Origin: Branchinecta lynchi
Lineage: Eukaryota; Arthropoda; Branchiopoda; Anostraca; Branchinectidae
Direction: 5' to 3'
Length of the DNA stretch: 64,000 nucleotides
Assembly: GCA_023053575.1 (NCBI GenBank)
Contig: JAKZAP010000005.1
Location: 1,798,001-1,862,000 of the forward strand
Position numbers and translations under genes: made by a program. Positions 1-12,800 of the stretch are shown piece after piece. Below the pieces are notes generated by a model. That model had not been told where the DNA came from, made no database searches, and saw only the letters and a list, made by a program, of their open reading frames with translations. Within the stretch, counting starts at the first letter, position 1, and the number at the start of each line of letters is the position of its first letter.

Positions 1-2106
1 CTCCATACGACGTCCAACACCACGACAAATTTTGTTATATTGAGAAGGTAACACGGACAGAGTCATAACTGAGACGAGGCTATGAAAAAATCAGATACTG
101 AAAAAAGGAGTGAATTACTATGTTGAGGATACACCGAAATAAGCTTGCGAAATATACTTTATTACGGAAAAAAACGTATATGCGCCACAGTTCTTCGGCG
201 AAAGAAGAGATTCGCACCTGACTGCGGAAATCGGACTGTGTGTACACATCTTAACCGTTGGCAATTCTAGATAGGGCGGGAAAACAAGATCGCAATGGCG
301 AAGACAAAATAGGGGAGCTTAAAATGTGAGCTGACCGTCACTGCAATCTGTTAGGTAATCAGCATAATTGTTCAAATTCTGGTCCCATCAGTTTGTTGCT
401 TGGGTCTTGGTTTCAAAAATACCTCTTCGATACGTCGTAAAATTCCAGACAATACTATGCGAATCAATGCCAGGTGGAACAAACTTCAATAAAAATGCAA
501 CTGAAGAAACTTCGACCGGGCAAGGATTGCCGAAGTCGTAAAAACACTAACTAAGCAAACGGTAAACCTTGGCGGCTTTCGGAAATCGGAAATTAAACAA
601 CCGCCGAACAAAAATTCGATCAAAATGCAACTTTTGCTTCGTCTGTCACTCACTAGATGCTGCGGAGACATCTGGCAACACTGTTTGTTGACGCGAGGTA
701 GCGTGCACGGTCCTTTTTGTACCACAGCGATCCGCCATGTTTTCAGAAGTTGGTGTTAGCTTCGTTCCAGTGGCTCCTTTTACCTGGATACAAGATTCAA
801 AAAAATAGTAGAAGTATACCAAAATATTCCTCTGAAGCAGGGCTATTTATTGCTGTAATCCTTAGACCTGACGAAGCAGTCGGTAAGCAGTAACTAATTC
901 TGATTTAGAAAGTGTAGTAGACTGGTAGACCTCTGGGGAAGAAGGGGTACACATACGTATGAGTACCCTACTCATACCTGGGGGCATGCCACCCCGTTTG
1001 TGAATGGGTGTCAAAAAAGGGCCTAGTGTACTAGACTGGGCCAGGTACCCCTCCTGTCCTACTATGGTAATAGTGACACAAGAAATATCAGTCTAAGTTT
1101 GTACCATGTTCGAAGTGGTCTTTATACTTTTCACTGCTTGTCCATGCGCAGAAAGACATATTCTTCAGCCCTTTTGCTGCCTCTTGTAATGCAGCTTTGC
1201 TAATTGGTGGCAGAACTGCTCGTAACATCCTTTCTTCGGATTAACTAAGGTTAACGTCGGTAACATCAATTGTCACTGTACAAGAAGAAGAAGCAGTAGA
1301 CACTACAAACACATCATCAAGCAGTATTGCCAGATGGGCTTGTTTCTCGCTCCATGGGCTTGTTTCTGTTGGCTGGGGCGTGCGATTTTGGCGGCGGGCT
1401 TGGGTCGGGAAAGTGGGCTTGTTTTGTTAAAATGTGGCTTGTTTTGGGCTTTTTCTTGGGACTCCAAGCTTTACCTAACTCAAAATCGAAACTTTTCAAT
1501 GTCCTACCTACACATACTACACAACTGTTGTATACTTCAGAACGTGGAGGCTGGCAACCATATACCATATCGCTTGGACCATTCTTATCCGGCTTATTTT
1601 ATATTCTAAGGTATAAAGCTGCAGGTATGGTTGTATATGAGCTTGTATTAATGAGGTTGTATTAATCGCTATTTCAAAATTCGACGCGCACTTTGACTTT
1701 ACTGACCTTTTTCCAGGCCGGAATCGTGTTGGACATATTTCTTTGGGTCCGACCGAACTGGGTTCTTATGACCGTCGGCTAGTTTTAGCTCGATAATCTT
1801 GGAGGTTGATATCAAGGCGTATCTATTAAATAACTATTTGACGATTATAATAATTGAGCTGTGCGTTACTAATCGTTTTAGTTTTTTTTGAAAAAGTTAG
1901 AACAGTTAAAATGTCTTCATCTCGGTTGATAACGGAATAATAAGCTCGATGGCCTAAAATGAGTGGAGCAATTCAGATGAAACTTCGGAGGGTTAAAACT
2001 TCATATTTCCCTGATTATCTAGTTTGGGGTCATCTTAATGTTACCTCCGCTACCCCTAAATATAGGGCCTGGACAGGCAATTTATGATAACATAGGTTGC
2101 CCTTAA
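1..2106. other. No recognisable gene; intergenic
   Basis: No reading frame here looks like a conserved protein. The three overlapping frames at 1317-1665 run on both strands through a G-rich, low-complexity stretch and have no splice or family support. The only structured item is a 20-base end at 1019-1038 that matches the right terminus of the hAT-A MITE at 7034-7734. Confidence 0.5.
1019..1038. mobile_element. Solo terminal sequence of the hAT-A MITE family
   Basis: The 20 bases here differ at one position from the right end of the element at 7034-7734 (both contain CTAGTGTACTAGACTG). I did not find the matching left end upstream, so this is probably a truncated copy. Confidence 0.4.
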
Positions 2107-2439
2107 TTGTTGCGAGAGCAACACCTTGGTTTTGTCATAGTTTATTTTTTTTTTTTCTATGCCGTCGATTTCAGCTCAATTGCTCGAAAATGGCAAGGGT
2201 CTAACCTGTGCGGTTAGTACGAAAAGTGTGGACCTTAGGCCGGATTGATGAATATGGCATTACATTTTGGAAAGCTCCGTGTAACTCTTGCCGGGGGCCA
2301 AAAAGGATGTTTTTGCTTGTCCTCGCCTACGATGTGCCATTTCGAGTTGCTCGCCATTTCGAGTGGAAAGCTCCTTTCTAGCAGGCAGGCACCAGTTTCA
2401 AGTTGCAAATGTACTAAGATCTATAAGTGCTAAACATAC

Positions 2440-3028
2440 CTTTTCCAATCCCTTGATGTTGTGACTTACCTTGGAATCCCCTATTGTTCAGTGAAACGTC
2501 ATTTTCAATCAACTGTAGTAAGAAATATTGAACTAAAAATCCGTAAGACGTTTGAAGCTTTAATCCACCTGAGGGGTAAGCTTAGACGTGATATTCTTAC
2601 CCGTATATACCAGTCAACTGTTTTACCAATAGTCATTTTTTCCAGCGGTGGTGGTGAATGGTTTTTATCGTGGTATGATTGCTAGTGTCCGTGTGTACTA
2701 TTTTAAATATTGTAAATTTTTGCTTGGATACCCTTTATTTTCTAGAAATACACCTCTAATTAATTCCCTTTCAGTTAAAGATCCTGCCCTGGCAATTCAG
2801 CAGAAATTTGATAATTTTGTAGCTAAAGCTAATAATATTCTGACTCTGAAGAATCTGTTTCCGTTTTTCGCTAAAAAGCTAATAGTTAAGTAAGTACAGT
2901 GCTTTGTTTAATGTACGTCAATTGTTATTTATTGTTATTAAAGTTATTTGTAACAGTGTTTTTTAAATTTATTTTACTACTCCTCATTATATATTCTTTG
3001 AGGGAAATAAATAAATGAATGAATGAAT
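2440..3028 (+). mobile_element. Non-LTR retrotransposon (LINE) 3' fragment, frameshifted
   Basis: Frame 2461-2685 contains VTYLGIPY and a following basic helical stretch, typical of the region just after the reverse transcriptase palm in Jockey/CR1-like LINEs. A second frame at 2648-2893 continues with YCKFLLGYPLFSRNTPL, typical of the C-terminal part of such ORF2 proteins. The two frames overlap, so at least one frameshift separates them. After a stop there is an AT-rich 3' UTR ending in an AAATAAAT/GAATGAAT repeat tail (3005-3027), the usual LINE 3' signature. The copy is 5' truncated and dead. It interrupts RepC, which resumes at about 3029. Confidence 0.65.
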
Positions 3029-3339
3029 ATGAGGCAGTTGTCAAGCGCCACAACCAAATCTTCTTTCAGTGATTAATAGAAAAATTTAGAGAAACAAAAA
3101 AGTGTCATTTTCCCACGCGTCCGAAAGTGCTGCCATCTATTCTTTCTCCCCATTTTTGTTCATGATTTCAGCTAATTTCGTCATTCCTTTTTTTCACCCG
3201 GGATTGCGAGAACTATTAAAATTTACAAGTTGTCTCAATGCTAAAGAAATTAGATCTTACCCTTTGCTCCTTTCTAAGCAGGGGCGGTTCGAAGGGGGGG
3301 GGCATGGGGGGTGACTACTCCCCCCCCCCCTACTACTCT

Positions 3340-3990
3340 CTACTCTCAGTTGTATGTTTTGAGCTTGTATGTATGACAGTGCTGTGTTTTGAGCTCTTCA
3401 TAGTGCTATACAGGCAGTAATCAAAGGTGAATTTCACCCACAAATCACATTTTTTAGTCGCATGGCTACGAAGAAATTTCTATTCGTATGTTTTCAGATT
3501 CACAGTTGTGTGTTCTGAGTTTTCTAGAATGAAAGTCGTATGTTTGAGCTTGCGAGATAAAGGCAGACAAAGCAGTTAGCTAATCGTGAACTTCGCCTTC
3601 AAATGACTTGTTTCTGGTCGTATTATTCCATAGAGATTTTAGCAGTATGTTTTTAGCTTGCCAGATTCGCAGTCTTGTGTTCTCAGTTTGTCAGAATCAC
3701 AGTCGTATGCAACTTCCCAGAATGACATCAACCGCGAATTTTCCCTGAAAAAGACTCATTTGTTGTCGTATTTTACGAAGAGATTTTCTACTCGTATATT
3801 AGCGACAGTCGTAAGTTTTGAGCTTGCCATATGAGGAAGTTGGGACAGCAAATGACCTATTTCTTGTCGTATGGTTGTATAGAGATTTTCTATAAGTAAT
3901 TACGTTACGAAATAGTGTGTTTTGAGCTTGTTAGAATGACAGTCGCATGTTTCGAACTTGTCAGAGTGACATAAATGCGATTAGCAAATC
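3340..3990. repeat. Decayed tandem repeat inside RepC
   Basis: A block with the phrases AGAGATTTTCTAT, TCGTATGTTTT and GAGCTTGCCAGA recurs with irregular spacing of roughly 100-160 bases (block starts near 3469, 3631, 3779 and 3881). The units are strongly diverged. No coding potential. Confidence 0.5.
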
Positions 3991-4436
3991 AGGATTTTCA
4001 CTTTATGGCGCTGAAAACAGGCTGATTTTCGAAAATTCCGCCGGCGGCGCGACGTTTAAACATTGTTCAATCTGGTTTTGTGCAAAAATCTCCTTATCTT
4101 AAAAAGATTTTTTTTTTTTTTTTTTTAAATGGCTTGCGGAGTAAGGAGGTTTTGTAACCACTATATGACGGGCCTGATGATTGCACTTTTTTTATAGTCT
4201 AAATTCAAAGTGGAAGCACTACCACGTACCAACTCCCGGGAAAAGATCATGCTCCGTTTGCGAGCTATCGGGGCACGGACAGATATGTGATATTGCAAAA
4301 CTACCTGCGCCGTCTTTCATAGTCGCCTACTCGCTATCTGGTTGAATGGCCCGTAATTTAGCTGAGATGTCAGGTCTAATATTTCAGCAAATGCCAGAAA
4401 AAGGTCGGATTACAAAAAAAATCGCCTGTGGCACTG

Positions 4437-4596
4437 AGTTTAAATTTGTCCTGGGTACATACGGCTGCTGCTGGGGATCTGAGCCACGTTAAAAGTAAGA
4501 GTTTGTGTTTTAATTGTGTAAGAGTTTAAATTTGTCCTGGGTACATACAGCTGCTGCTGGGGATCTGAGCTACGTTAAAAGTAAGAGTTTGTGTCG
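4437..4596. repeat. Two-copy direct repeat, about 80 bp
   Basis: The segment beginning GTTTAAATTTGTCCTGGG occurs twice in a row (about 4437-4516 and 4522-4596) with only a few differences, so it is a recent local duplication inside older repeat DNA. Confidence 0.7.
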
Positions 4597-5136
4597 GAAG
4601 TAGTCGAATATTGCCGAATAAAGGCAGATTAATTTTGCCTGCGGCTCTTTCCAAGTCCTACCCTATTTCTATCTAGTTGAAGTGTTCATCATTTATATGC
4701 GGTTTTAAGCTTGAGATTTGGGGTCTAAGCTACATTAAAAGGTATAAGTTATAGATTTTTGTTTTCAACGAGTTGATCAAAATGTGCAATCGGTTTCTTG
4801 GTACGAGGGGTTGACAAAGTATCGAGGGGTTGACAAGTCCAGTAGTAGGGTACACACTGAGACCAGAAATAGGCCAGTCCAATTGTGACACAGGTAGGGG
4901 ACTTACAAGCAACAATAATAGGCTGTTAGACCATAATCATCTTCGGCGATGAGGGGTTTGCAACTTTTGCTAGCTGGTGTACCTATTATATGTTTCCGGT
5001 GTATTTAGTGGTAAGAACAGTTTTGTCTCCCGATAGTAAGACATTTAGGGGACTTGTAAGTAACAATCGGCTGTTAGGCTATAATTACCTTCGGCGATGA
5101 GGGGCTTGCAACTTTTGCTAGTTAGTGTACCTATTA

Positions 5137-6042
5137 TTGGGATCCTAAAACGTAAGTGGAGGGATACCTATAACATCGCAAAAGTTGTCCGTCTGTACGT
5201 CTATTAGCACGATAACTCTCAAAGGAGACGAGATATTTTGATGAAACTTGGTCTGGGGATTCTTTGGGTCAAGGGTAAGGTCAAGTTCGTAGATGGGCTC
5301 CGTAGCCCTAGATTTAGGGGTGGGGGAGGGGGTTTCAGTTAAGGTGCAAACAAAAATATTTTCTAAAAGCTATTGAGATAGTTGATTTAGGGGTAAGGAG
5401 ACATGCTGAATCCGGATATGAAAGTTATTTTCTTGCCGGACAAGTAGTTCACCCAAAATCCGGCGAAAACTGGACAACAAAATTTGTCAACCAGTTTTCG
5501 GATCTGCGCGTGGATGCCGACATTCATTTGTTTATTCTGTGTAACGTCTGAGAGATCTAGTGTAATCGAAGGTCGAAGGGGTTGATATACAATGTTCAAA
5601 CGAGGAAATATCAAGCGAGGATGTTGTTCAATGAGGATTCACTGGTAAAGTACAGGTCAAGTTCGTAAATGGGTCCTTTAGTCCTATCTTTAGAGGCAGA
5701 AGAGGGATTTAGAATTTACGGCAAAAAAAATGTATGTTTTCTAAGCTAAGATGATATTCATTGAGGGGGTAAGAAGGTCCGCTGAATCCATATGTTAACT
5801 TAGTTTTCTTGCTGGACAAAAGGTTCATCGCGAATTCGGCTGAAACTGTAAATTGGTTGAAGCTCAAAGTTGTTTCTGAAATCAAGTAGAGATTCAGTAT
5901 TGGGGCAAGGAACAGGCTGAATCCATTTTTGAACTTTATTTTAACAGTAAAAATATTCAAGAAACCTGACGAAGACTTGACCCAATTGTTTGAATCAAAT
6001 GTTAGATTTTGGAATTCCATCGAAACCTTTGGTCTTGTTTGT
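5137..6042 (+). mobile_element. HelB copy 1 (GGGATCCC-headed satellite element)
   Basis: It starts with a GGGATCC variant of the HelB head, then GTAAGTGGAGGGATACC, CGATAACTCTC and GAGATATTTTGATGAAACTTGG. It ends in ATCGAAACCTTTGGTCTTG at about 6042. The interior holds degenerate ~137-bp units with CCGGAAT-type phrases. No protein is encoded. Family features are given under the better copy at 50807-52036. Confidence 0.65.
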
Positions 6043-6559
6043 TTTGAGGTATTTGATGTCTATCACGAGAAGAGGGACTTTTAATTAAGAATCGGTTGCT
6101 GGAGGGGGTTCATGCGGGGCTAATAACTTATGCTAATTGGTGCACAATTTATTCGATCTCTATAAATCTGAGGGTAAGAAAATTTGTCTATCAATGTAAC
6201 CTATAATTAAGTGTTTGCGCAAAGGGTGCAAATGATAATGTAAAACAATGAGTTATTGTCGCAACAATTGATAGTTTCATCGATGGTATTTTCATCTGAA
6301 AAGTTACGGATAGCTTTATAATACCAACTAGATTTATAAGACAATGTTCCAAGTTTTCATCCGTCAAGTCCAACGCTGAGGAATATCCTTTGTTCATGTG
6401 ATTACCGATTGTGTTCTTCTTGTAACATACCGTTTTGAAAGCTTCGACGGGTTGACAACTTCAGCATTTAACCGATAGCGAAGAGTGTTGCTCTCGCAAC
6501 ACTTTAGTTGGCGAAGCCGAACGAAGGTTTCCGCAACACTTCACGTTGCCCAGGTAAAG

Positions 6560-7025
6560 TGGATCTAATTTTATTGGGGATCCAAAAAAGATGCTCTGAT
6601 GATTAATGTTTCCAAAATGTTTGCCCCCCCCCCCCCCCCCCCCCGGATTTAATAAAACAGCCCCACTGGCTTGAACAGCAAAAATTTGGGGAAAATAATG
6701 CGGGCATTCTTTGGGCTTGTTTTCAAACGCCGTGGTCTTCTTTCTGCAAACACAGTCTGGCAAGTGGCAAGTGGCAACGCTGGTTTCGTAAATCTCACTA
6801 ATCTCACTCAGTGGATTATCCAGCCAGGTTTGTGACTGGTTCATGAAAGCAAGGTCTTAATTTTTAAGAAGGAAATCCTGTGAGCTTGGTCACACTTGGC
6901 TCATGTCCTGGCTTTTGGAGTTGCAAAAGTAGAAAAAAGAACAAGATACAACTAATTCTGAATATTGTCGTTTACAGGAATGCTAATTGACCCATAATTG
7001 CAGTCTGCTCATTATCCGCTAGCTG
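6560..7025. other. Intergenic; poly-C tract, no gene
   Basis: Nothing coding is visible. A run of about 22 C (6624-6644) lies here, and the minus-strand frame across it is an artefact of that tract. Confidence 0.4.
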
Positions 7026-7033
7026 CCACAAAG

Positions 7034-7734
7034 CAGTCTGGTACACTAGCCCCATTTCAGGCACGGTGCTCAAACGTCTAGCACCATGCCTAGGTGCTAG
7101 GCGTTCAAGCACTGTACCTTGGATTTCATGTATGGTGCATGGATTTCAGTATACAGTGCATACAGAAAAAACACAGTTTCTGTCATTACAACTGAGCACC
7201 GGCTCGGACAGGGCTGAAATTACTACTATGAATTAGATAAATCAAAGACAATCCTTTATATAATTTTCACAACAAAAACAAAAGGGCTCTAATGATGATG
7301 GAGATGAAAAACCTAACAGCACCCTATCTATTTTCCATGTATTTTCCCTATCTATTCCCCAAGAGCCAATATTCTGGTTGGCTGCTAGGTAGAAAAAGCT
7401 GAGGCACAGTACACTTTGCATGCAAAACCCTTGACTATGTAGAAAAGGAAATGAGGTTTTTCACATCTGTCATCAGCCCAGCCCTTTTGTTTTTGTTGTG
7501 AAAAATATATAAAGGATTGTCTTTGATTTCTCTAATTCATGGTAGTAATTTCAGCCCTGTCCGAGCTGGTGCTCAGTTGTTATGACAGAAACTGTGTTTT
7601 TGACGTATGCACTGTATACTGAAATCCATGCACCATACATGAAATCCAAGGTACAGTGCTTGAACGTCTAGCACCCAGGCATGGTGCTAGACGTTTGAGC
7701 ACCGTGCCTGAAAAGGGGCTAGTGTACTAGACTG
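7034..7734. mobile_element. hAT-A: foldback MITE with 8-bp target duplication
   Basis: The element begins CAGTCTGGTACACTAG and ends with the near-perfect complement. It is flanked by the perfect 8-bp direct repeat CCACAAAG (7026-7033 and 7735-7742). CAG-type ends with 8-bp duplications are the hallmark of hAT transposons. The inverted arms are long, about 250 bases each (to about 7290 and from about 7480), so the 701-bp element folds into one large hairpin around a ~190-bp loop. No transposase is encoded, so it is non-autonomous. Confidence 0.85.
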
Positions 7735-7742
7735 CCACAAAG

Positions 7743-8907
7743 CCGATCAAATCTCATGTCCCCGCAGGGATTTTCAGTAGTTTGTCCGATAGGTGGCTTT
7801 TTGAGCCCCCTGCTGTTTTATTAGTATTCCAGTAACTTATTATTAGCCTAGCTACAATTATTACTATTCTCGTTATTATTGCCATTCCAGAGCCCACCGT
7901 AATAAGTACATTGGCTCCTCCCACTTCTTCTTTTCGCCCGCAACTGTTACAATAGTTACAATTCACTTATGATGGTCGCAAGCACCATAAGTGATAATAA
8001 CTATAGCTTCTGCAGGAACTCTCGTAAGAGTGATGACATATGTTCGGGTTGTTATTATTTTAGTTCTATTATGTAAATATCGGAGCAGTGAATTAAGGCA
8101 TTGTCATCAGGTCTTCAACCCCATTTAGGTGAATCAGTGATAGGTAAATAGACTGTCATTTCGCTTAAACTTTAGTAGCCTATTAATTTTTATTACGGAT
8201 TCAAGATTGAACAAACAATCATGGGGGTAGGCTTCTCTGCTTGTAGAGATATGCTTATTTGAATGTTGGTTGGCTTTGAACTTTCTTAAGGGCCTCTGAA
8301 AACACCTGAGTAGGTATTTCAGATCTTCATTCTACCATTTAACCCAAAACTGCTTCACATTTAAGTAACTTCACATTTAATATCTGTTCAAATAAACACA
8401 CCTCTACTGTATTGTGCCTCAATGCATAAGCACTCTTCACCATTTCTCATATGTTGGGCGTTCCGGATTTTGGAGAAGCCCAAAAATTTAGGTTTTTAGA
8501 AGCTGACTGCAAATCATAGACATAGTTGGCTTCTCGAAACGGATATGTCAGTTGAATTTCTTTCAACCTCATTTTCGTCATTATTGGCAAAGGTTCTCCT
8601 CAGTCTGTAAGCTAGAAAAGTCAATCTGTGAAAAAATAAATAAAGCTTCTAGAAACTGTAAGTACAGGAGAGGTACCTCTTGTATCTGCTTTTGGTGACT
8701 TTCCTAGTAAGAATTGCTCAAAGTTAATGTTGGTGTAGAGATCTCGGTTTGGACAAGCAAAAAAACAGCAGCCGCTTGGGAAAACTACCTCCCTGTCCAA
8801 AAGGAAATCTCAGCACCAACTGTAAGCATTACAGTCAACAATGTTTTGCATGTCTGGTTAGAGTGCTCACATAGAATGGCATTGCCGACGTTACTGCCCT
8901 TTTGGTG
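7743..8907. other. Intergenic, no gene recognised
   Basis: No convincing coding frame or RNA gene. A diverged piece at 8128-8185 resembles the 62-bp module repeated at 62527, 63003 and 63118. Confidence 0.4.
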
Positions 8908-8915
8908 ATTGTATG

Positions 8916-9185
8916 CACGGCATCACAACTGGGGGGGGGGGGGGGAGGGGGGGGGGGGACCCCCCCCCCCAATGCTGTCTGCCAGTCGGTAAAAAATAAC
9001 CAAGTCAGCACGAGGCACCGTGATTTTTCGTCTAAACTGTTGATTTTTTTCCAAAATGTCAATTTTGTTGTTGAAAACAGTCGTTTTTTCTGCAGAAAAA
9101 GTCGGTAAAAATTACCAGCCAGTCGGTAAATGCCTCGTCCCCCCACCCCCACAAATAAAAAACATTTTGGCTAATAACGCCTCTG
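8916..9185. mobile_element. hAT-B MITE, copy 1
   Basis: Flanked by the perfect 8-bp direct repeat ATTGTATG (8908-8915 and 9186-9193). The right end reads AACGCCTCTG, the hAT-like terminus CAGAGGCGTT. The left end is a diverged version (CACGGCATCAC). The interior has a G tract running straight into a C tract (8931-8970) and several copies of AGTCGGTAAA. Related copies are at 12750-14889 and 26819-27144. Confidence 0.8.
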
Positions 9186-9193
9186 ATTGTATG

Positions 9194-9720
9194 TTTGGCT
9201 AATACTGTTCTCCATCAGTCTACCACACATACCTGATTTTTGGGCATACCTGATGATTATTATATGCTTTGGGTGAGTTGGAGGAGGGCAAAGGATGAGC
9301 CAAACAGTAAAGATTCGACCTTGACCGAACGAACCTTAGCTGGTTTACATGCTACCTACCCTTGCAAGTGCCAGCTCTTTTTTTAAATTCTGTGGTACAC
9401 AGCAAACCGTGAACCTGGAGTAGTGGATCTGCAGTGAGTTTGTATTATACTGTATGCTTAATTTTGGGTATTTTAACAATACGAACTTCTCTCACCATTG
9501 CGACCCGCTTCAAAATGTTTTGGTATTTTGTTGTTTGATATTGTTATATACTGCGCTGTAACGTTTTAATCTACGTATTGTGTTTTGTTAAAAATGTCCT
9601 GAGCTATGTGGTGCTATTTAGTCAGGTTGCAGCCCCAGCAAAAAAAATCTTTGCAGTCATTGGGTGAAAAAAAATTGATTCCGGTCTCCATAACTTTCAT
9701 TCTTCTAGTTAAAAGCCAAC
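9194..9720 (+). promoter_or_regulatory. Upstream and 5' UTR region of SRPRB
   Basis: No clear TATA box. TTCATTCTTCTAG, ending at 9708 just 12 bases before the start codon, is a good 3' splice site, so the 5' UTR is probably split and the true first exon lies further upstream. A consensus donor GTGAGT at 9432 could end that exon. Both are inferences from motifs. Confidence 0.3.
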
Positions 9721-9817
9721 ATGACTGTAGTGAATGATGGGATTCCGGACGTTTGGACTACCATATGGGACTCAAAAGAATTGCTCCTTGCAGTGCTTGC
9801 TGTTTTTATAACTGCTG
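9721..9817 (+). CDS. SRPRB: SRPRB coding exon 1
   Basis: Codes residues 1-32 plus the first base of codon 33: a short lumenal/N-terminal tail and most of the transmembrane anchor (LLLAVLAVFITA). The donor is G|GTAAGC at 9818. Confidence 0.93.
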
Positions 9818-12800
9818 GTAAGCTTTCTGACTTTCTTTATTGTATCTGTCATTGGTACAGAATAGTTGCGTTTTTGTTCCACTTTTCACTCGCCTTTTTG
9901 ACGGCTTTTGCGTTTTCGTAAAATGGTCCTAAGGCGTATTCTCGCCGTTCCCCGAGGACTCCACTTGAGGAGTCCCCGCGTTTTTGTTGTTCCCGGGGAT
10001 TCACTCCCCGTATTCTCGCGAGTCCCCACGGATGGGGAATGCTCCGATTATCATCACCATCATCAAAAAGGACTCCCTTTCAGATTCAGAGGGGAATCAA
10101 TTTTTTCTAGTGTTGGTGCAATGTAAAATTAATTAAAAACAATCAGTATAAACAAAAATAAAGTGGATCCAGACTAATTTCGTCAACATCATATTTATTT
10201 TAAGAAGAAAATTCATTTTGAAAGCACTCCTCGTGTTCTCGTTGTTTTCCGGAGGCGGAGTCCGCTTGGAGTGACTCCCTCTATTCTCGCCGTTCCCTTC
10301 GAGTCCCTGAGGAGTCCTAGGGGAACGGCGAGAATACGCCTCTAAGCACTGTTTGACAATTTTCCGTTTTTGTCAAAAAGGCAAACGCCGACTTTCGCCT
10401 TTTCCCTCGGCTTTTTGCAAAAAGGCTAACTTCGTAGGTGACCAAGTTACGCTCTCCTTTTGGCTTTTTGCCTCGCTACTTTAGCCAGTTTATCCCAAAA
10501 TCCAATAACAGAGGAATTTGATTCAAAGTGAAAATCAGTATTTAGAGACTGCCTCGGATTTTAAAATGAAAAATTTGAAATGGAAGTAAAATACAAATAA
10601 AATGGGATTTGTCAAAATAGTGTTTTCATCCGAGAAAATAGAAAAGTCCTTAGTAGTAACGGCAACTTGCGAAAACGTGAGAATGTTAAAAGAGGCCTGA
10701 AAACGATAAAAAGCCAAAGCTGAAAAGGGAAAGGCAAAAGCCGAACAAAAACGCAACTAATATATGGCTCGCCACGTTCAATTGTTTGTTTCAATGTGGT
10801 AATCAAGGGTATGTTCGAACTGCCTACTTATAGCAAGAAGAAATAATCAGATAAAACCTCCGTCTTAGGTCCTATGCAGTAGGCTGCAACTATGATACCC
10901 CATCTGAACTGAGCGGATAATGAGCCGTTGCTCATCACTGAGCAATAATTGCAGGAGTCATGCTGACCCGAGCTGGAGCGCGTCTGGAGAGTCAATCGGC
11001 TTTGACTTTGAAAGTTCTTTCTGCTCGGCTTCACAGCGATATAGCTATTTGTAGAGGTAACGAAACGTGATGTGCAGGGTAGCTCCTAACCTCCGCTTGT
11101 TTGCATCGGGTACGGGGAAATATTCGACTCCTCATGGTCGTATTACAGAGATAGGGAGACGGAGGTTCTATCTGATTATTTGTTCTTGCTTATAGTAACT
11201 GAAGTAAATACTATCTTAGTTCCAAGTGGTATACAAACTGGAACGAATGTAGTAGCTTTTGGAAACTATAGGTAGTTGAAAGTCGCCAGTGCAACTTGTA
11301 TTTTTGTAAAAATGGGTCTGGTCTGACATTGGAGTCACTGAAATAGTCTCTTATAGAACATTCTAGTGTTTGTCTTTATTATTTTTGGTTTCCTCTGTTC
11401 TGTTATATATATGGCATTAGTGGTTAAAATAAAGTTAATTATTGATTGACTTCCTTCTTTACAGCACTGTTATTGTGGCTGAAGCAGAGAAAGCAAAAGG
11501 GGAAAGCAGTTCTATTTGTTGGACTATCTGGCAGTGGAAAAACCCTTATCTTCAGCCAGTTCGTTCACAGAAGAGGATTACTTACCGTTACTTCAGTAAA
11601 GGAAAATGTGGGCACTTTAGACCTTGGGAATAAGGTAGGTAACATTTTTGGTCGAGTTTTCGGTTCACAGACGGTTTTTAGCATACAGGATTCCTGATTA
11701 CAGGAGAAGTGATTGCAAGGGGTTCTACCGAGAGAAAGGGATTGTAAAGGCTGCTTTAGGAATTTTTTGTCTGTAGAACACTGTCAGAAGTTTCATAACA
11801 GACAACTTGTTATGATCTAAATAATACTGACCTAACTACAAATATAAATAATTAGTAAAGATACAACATATGCACGCCATCAGATCCGCCAACCATAAAA
11901 AAAAACTCCACCCTAAAACAAAATAATAACAAGATCTACGAGCTCGTATTGCACTTGTTACGAGTAGGTGGTAGAAGAAAGTAGATGATAACGTCACAAC
12001 ATACACCCGCCATCCCAAAAATACGGTTCGGGCCTAGTAATAGGACATGTTGTTTCACTCAAGTCTGAGCATTTCCGGCATCGCCTGGGATCATCTGGGG
12101 CAAATGACTGTTCTGAATCCACTCATTTGATCTCTAGACGCGCGACAGAATTTCCGGTACCTCCCTCCAAATCCCCCTACGACGGCCCAATCTGGTTCGG
12201 ACTCGTGAATGGATCATCTGAAGCATCTTCTCTTACCACCCATCAAGTTTCACTCGTACAACCATCTTTCATTCTTTTGACGAGGAAAGGTTGATATCAT
12301 CATCTGTATGGTAATTTGATTATTTTGCGTGAGTTTTTCCTGGAGTAGCTGTGTTTTTTCTGTTACTCCTGAGTTTTAGTTCAGTCAGACCGACCTTCTG
12401 GTCTATCTTGTTATTCGAATGTTGTTTTTTCTTGAAAATCCAGGGCTGTCCGGCGGTATCCTGTCTTTTTCTGGATTATTTTTAACAGTTATGTGCTCTT
12501 TCAGAAGACACTGAAAGTCGTTGATGTACCAGGACAAGAAAGAGTTCGCCAGAAGTTCTTTGACGCATGGAAAGCTTCAGCCAAAGGCCTCGTCTTTGTT
12601 ATTGACTCGGTCAGCTTCAACAAGGATATCCGAGACATCACTGAGTAAGTTGTCTTCATATCTGTGTCGTATCCTTTCTTCCTACCCTCCTACCATTGAA
12701 GAGATCTGGGTGACGGACTGTTCAGTCCCTTCACCCTCGTAGGTACACGGGGGGGGGGGGGGGTTCGTCAAAACTGTCGGTTTTTATGGCACTTGCCCTT

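Larger units (their letters stand above)
2107..6556 (+). mobile_element. RepC, copy 1 (long decayed interspersed repeat)
   Basis: The left end carries the hairpin GTTGCGAGAGCAAC (2109-2122) followed by TTGGTTTTGTC. The right end carries GTGTTGCTCTCGCAACAC (6485-6502), followed by the GTTGC-rich tail. The same ends and interior recur at 25847-27500, 35790-38876 (reversed), 42835-43890 and 59905-62066, which is how the unit was recognised. There is no coding frame. A LINE fragment, a decayed tandem repeat and a HelB element lie inside it. Its class is unknown; hairpins at both ends and no visible target duplication would allow a Helitron-type element, but that is only a guess. Confidence 0.55.

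Noticed and set aside
1317..1665. Overlapping frames of 83-112 codons on both strands
   Set aside because: Low-complexity G-rich stretch, no family signature and no splice sites.
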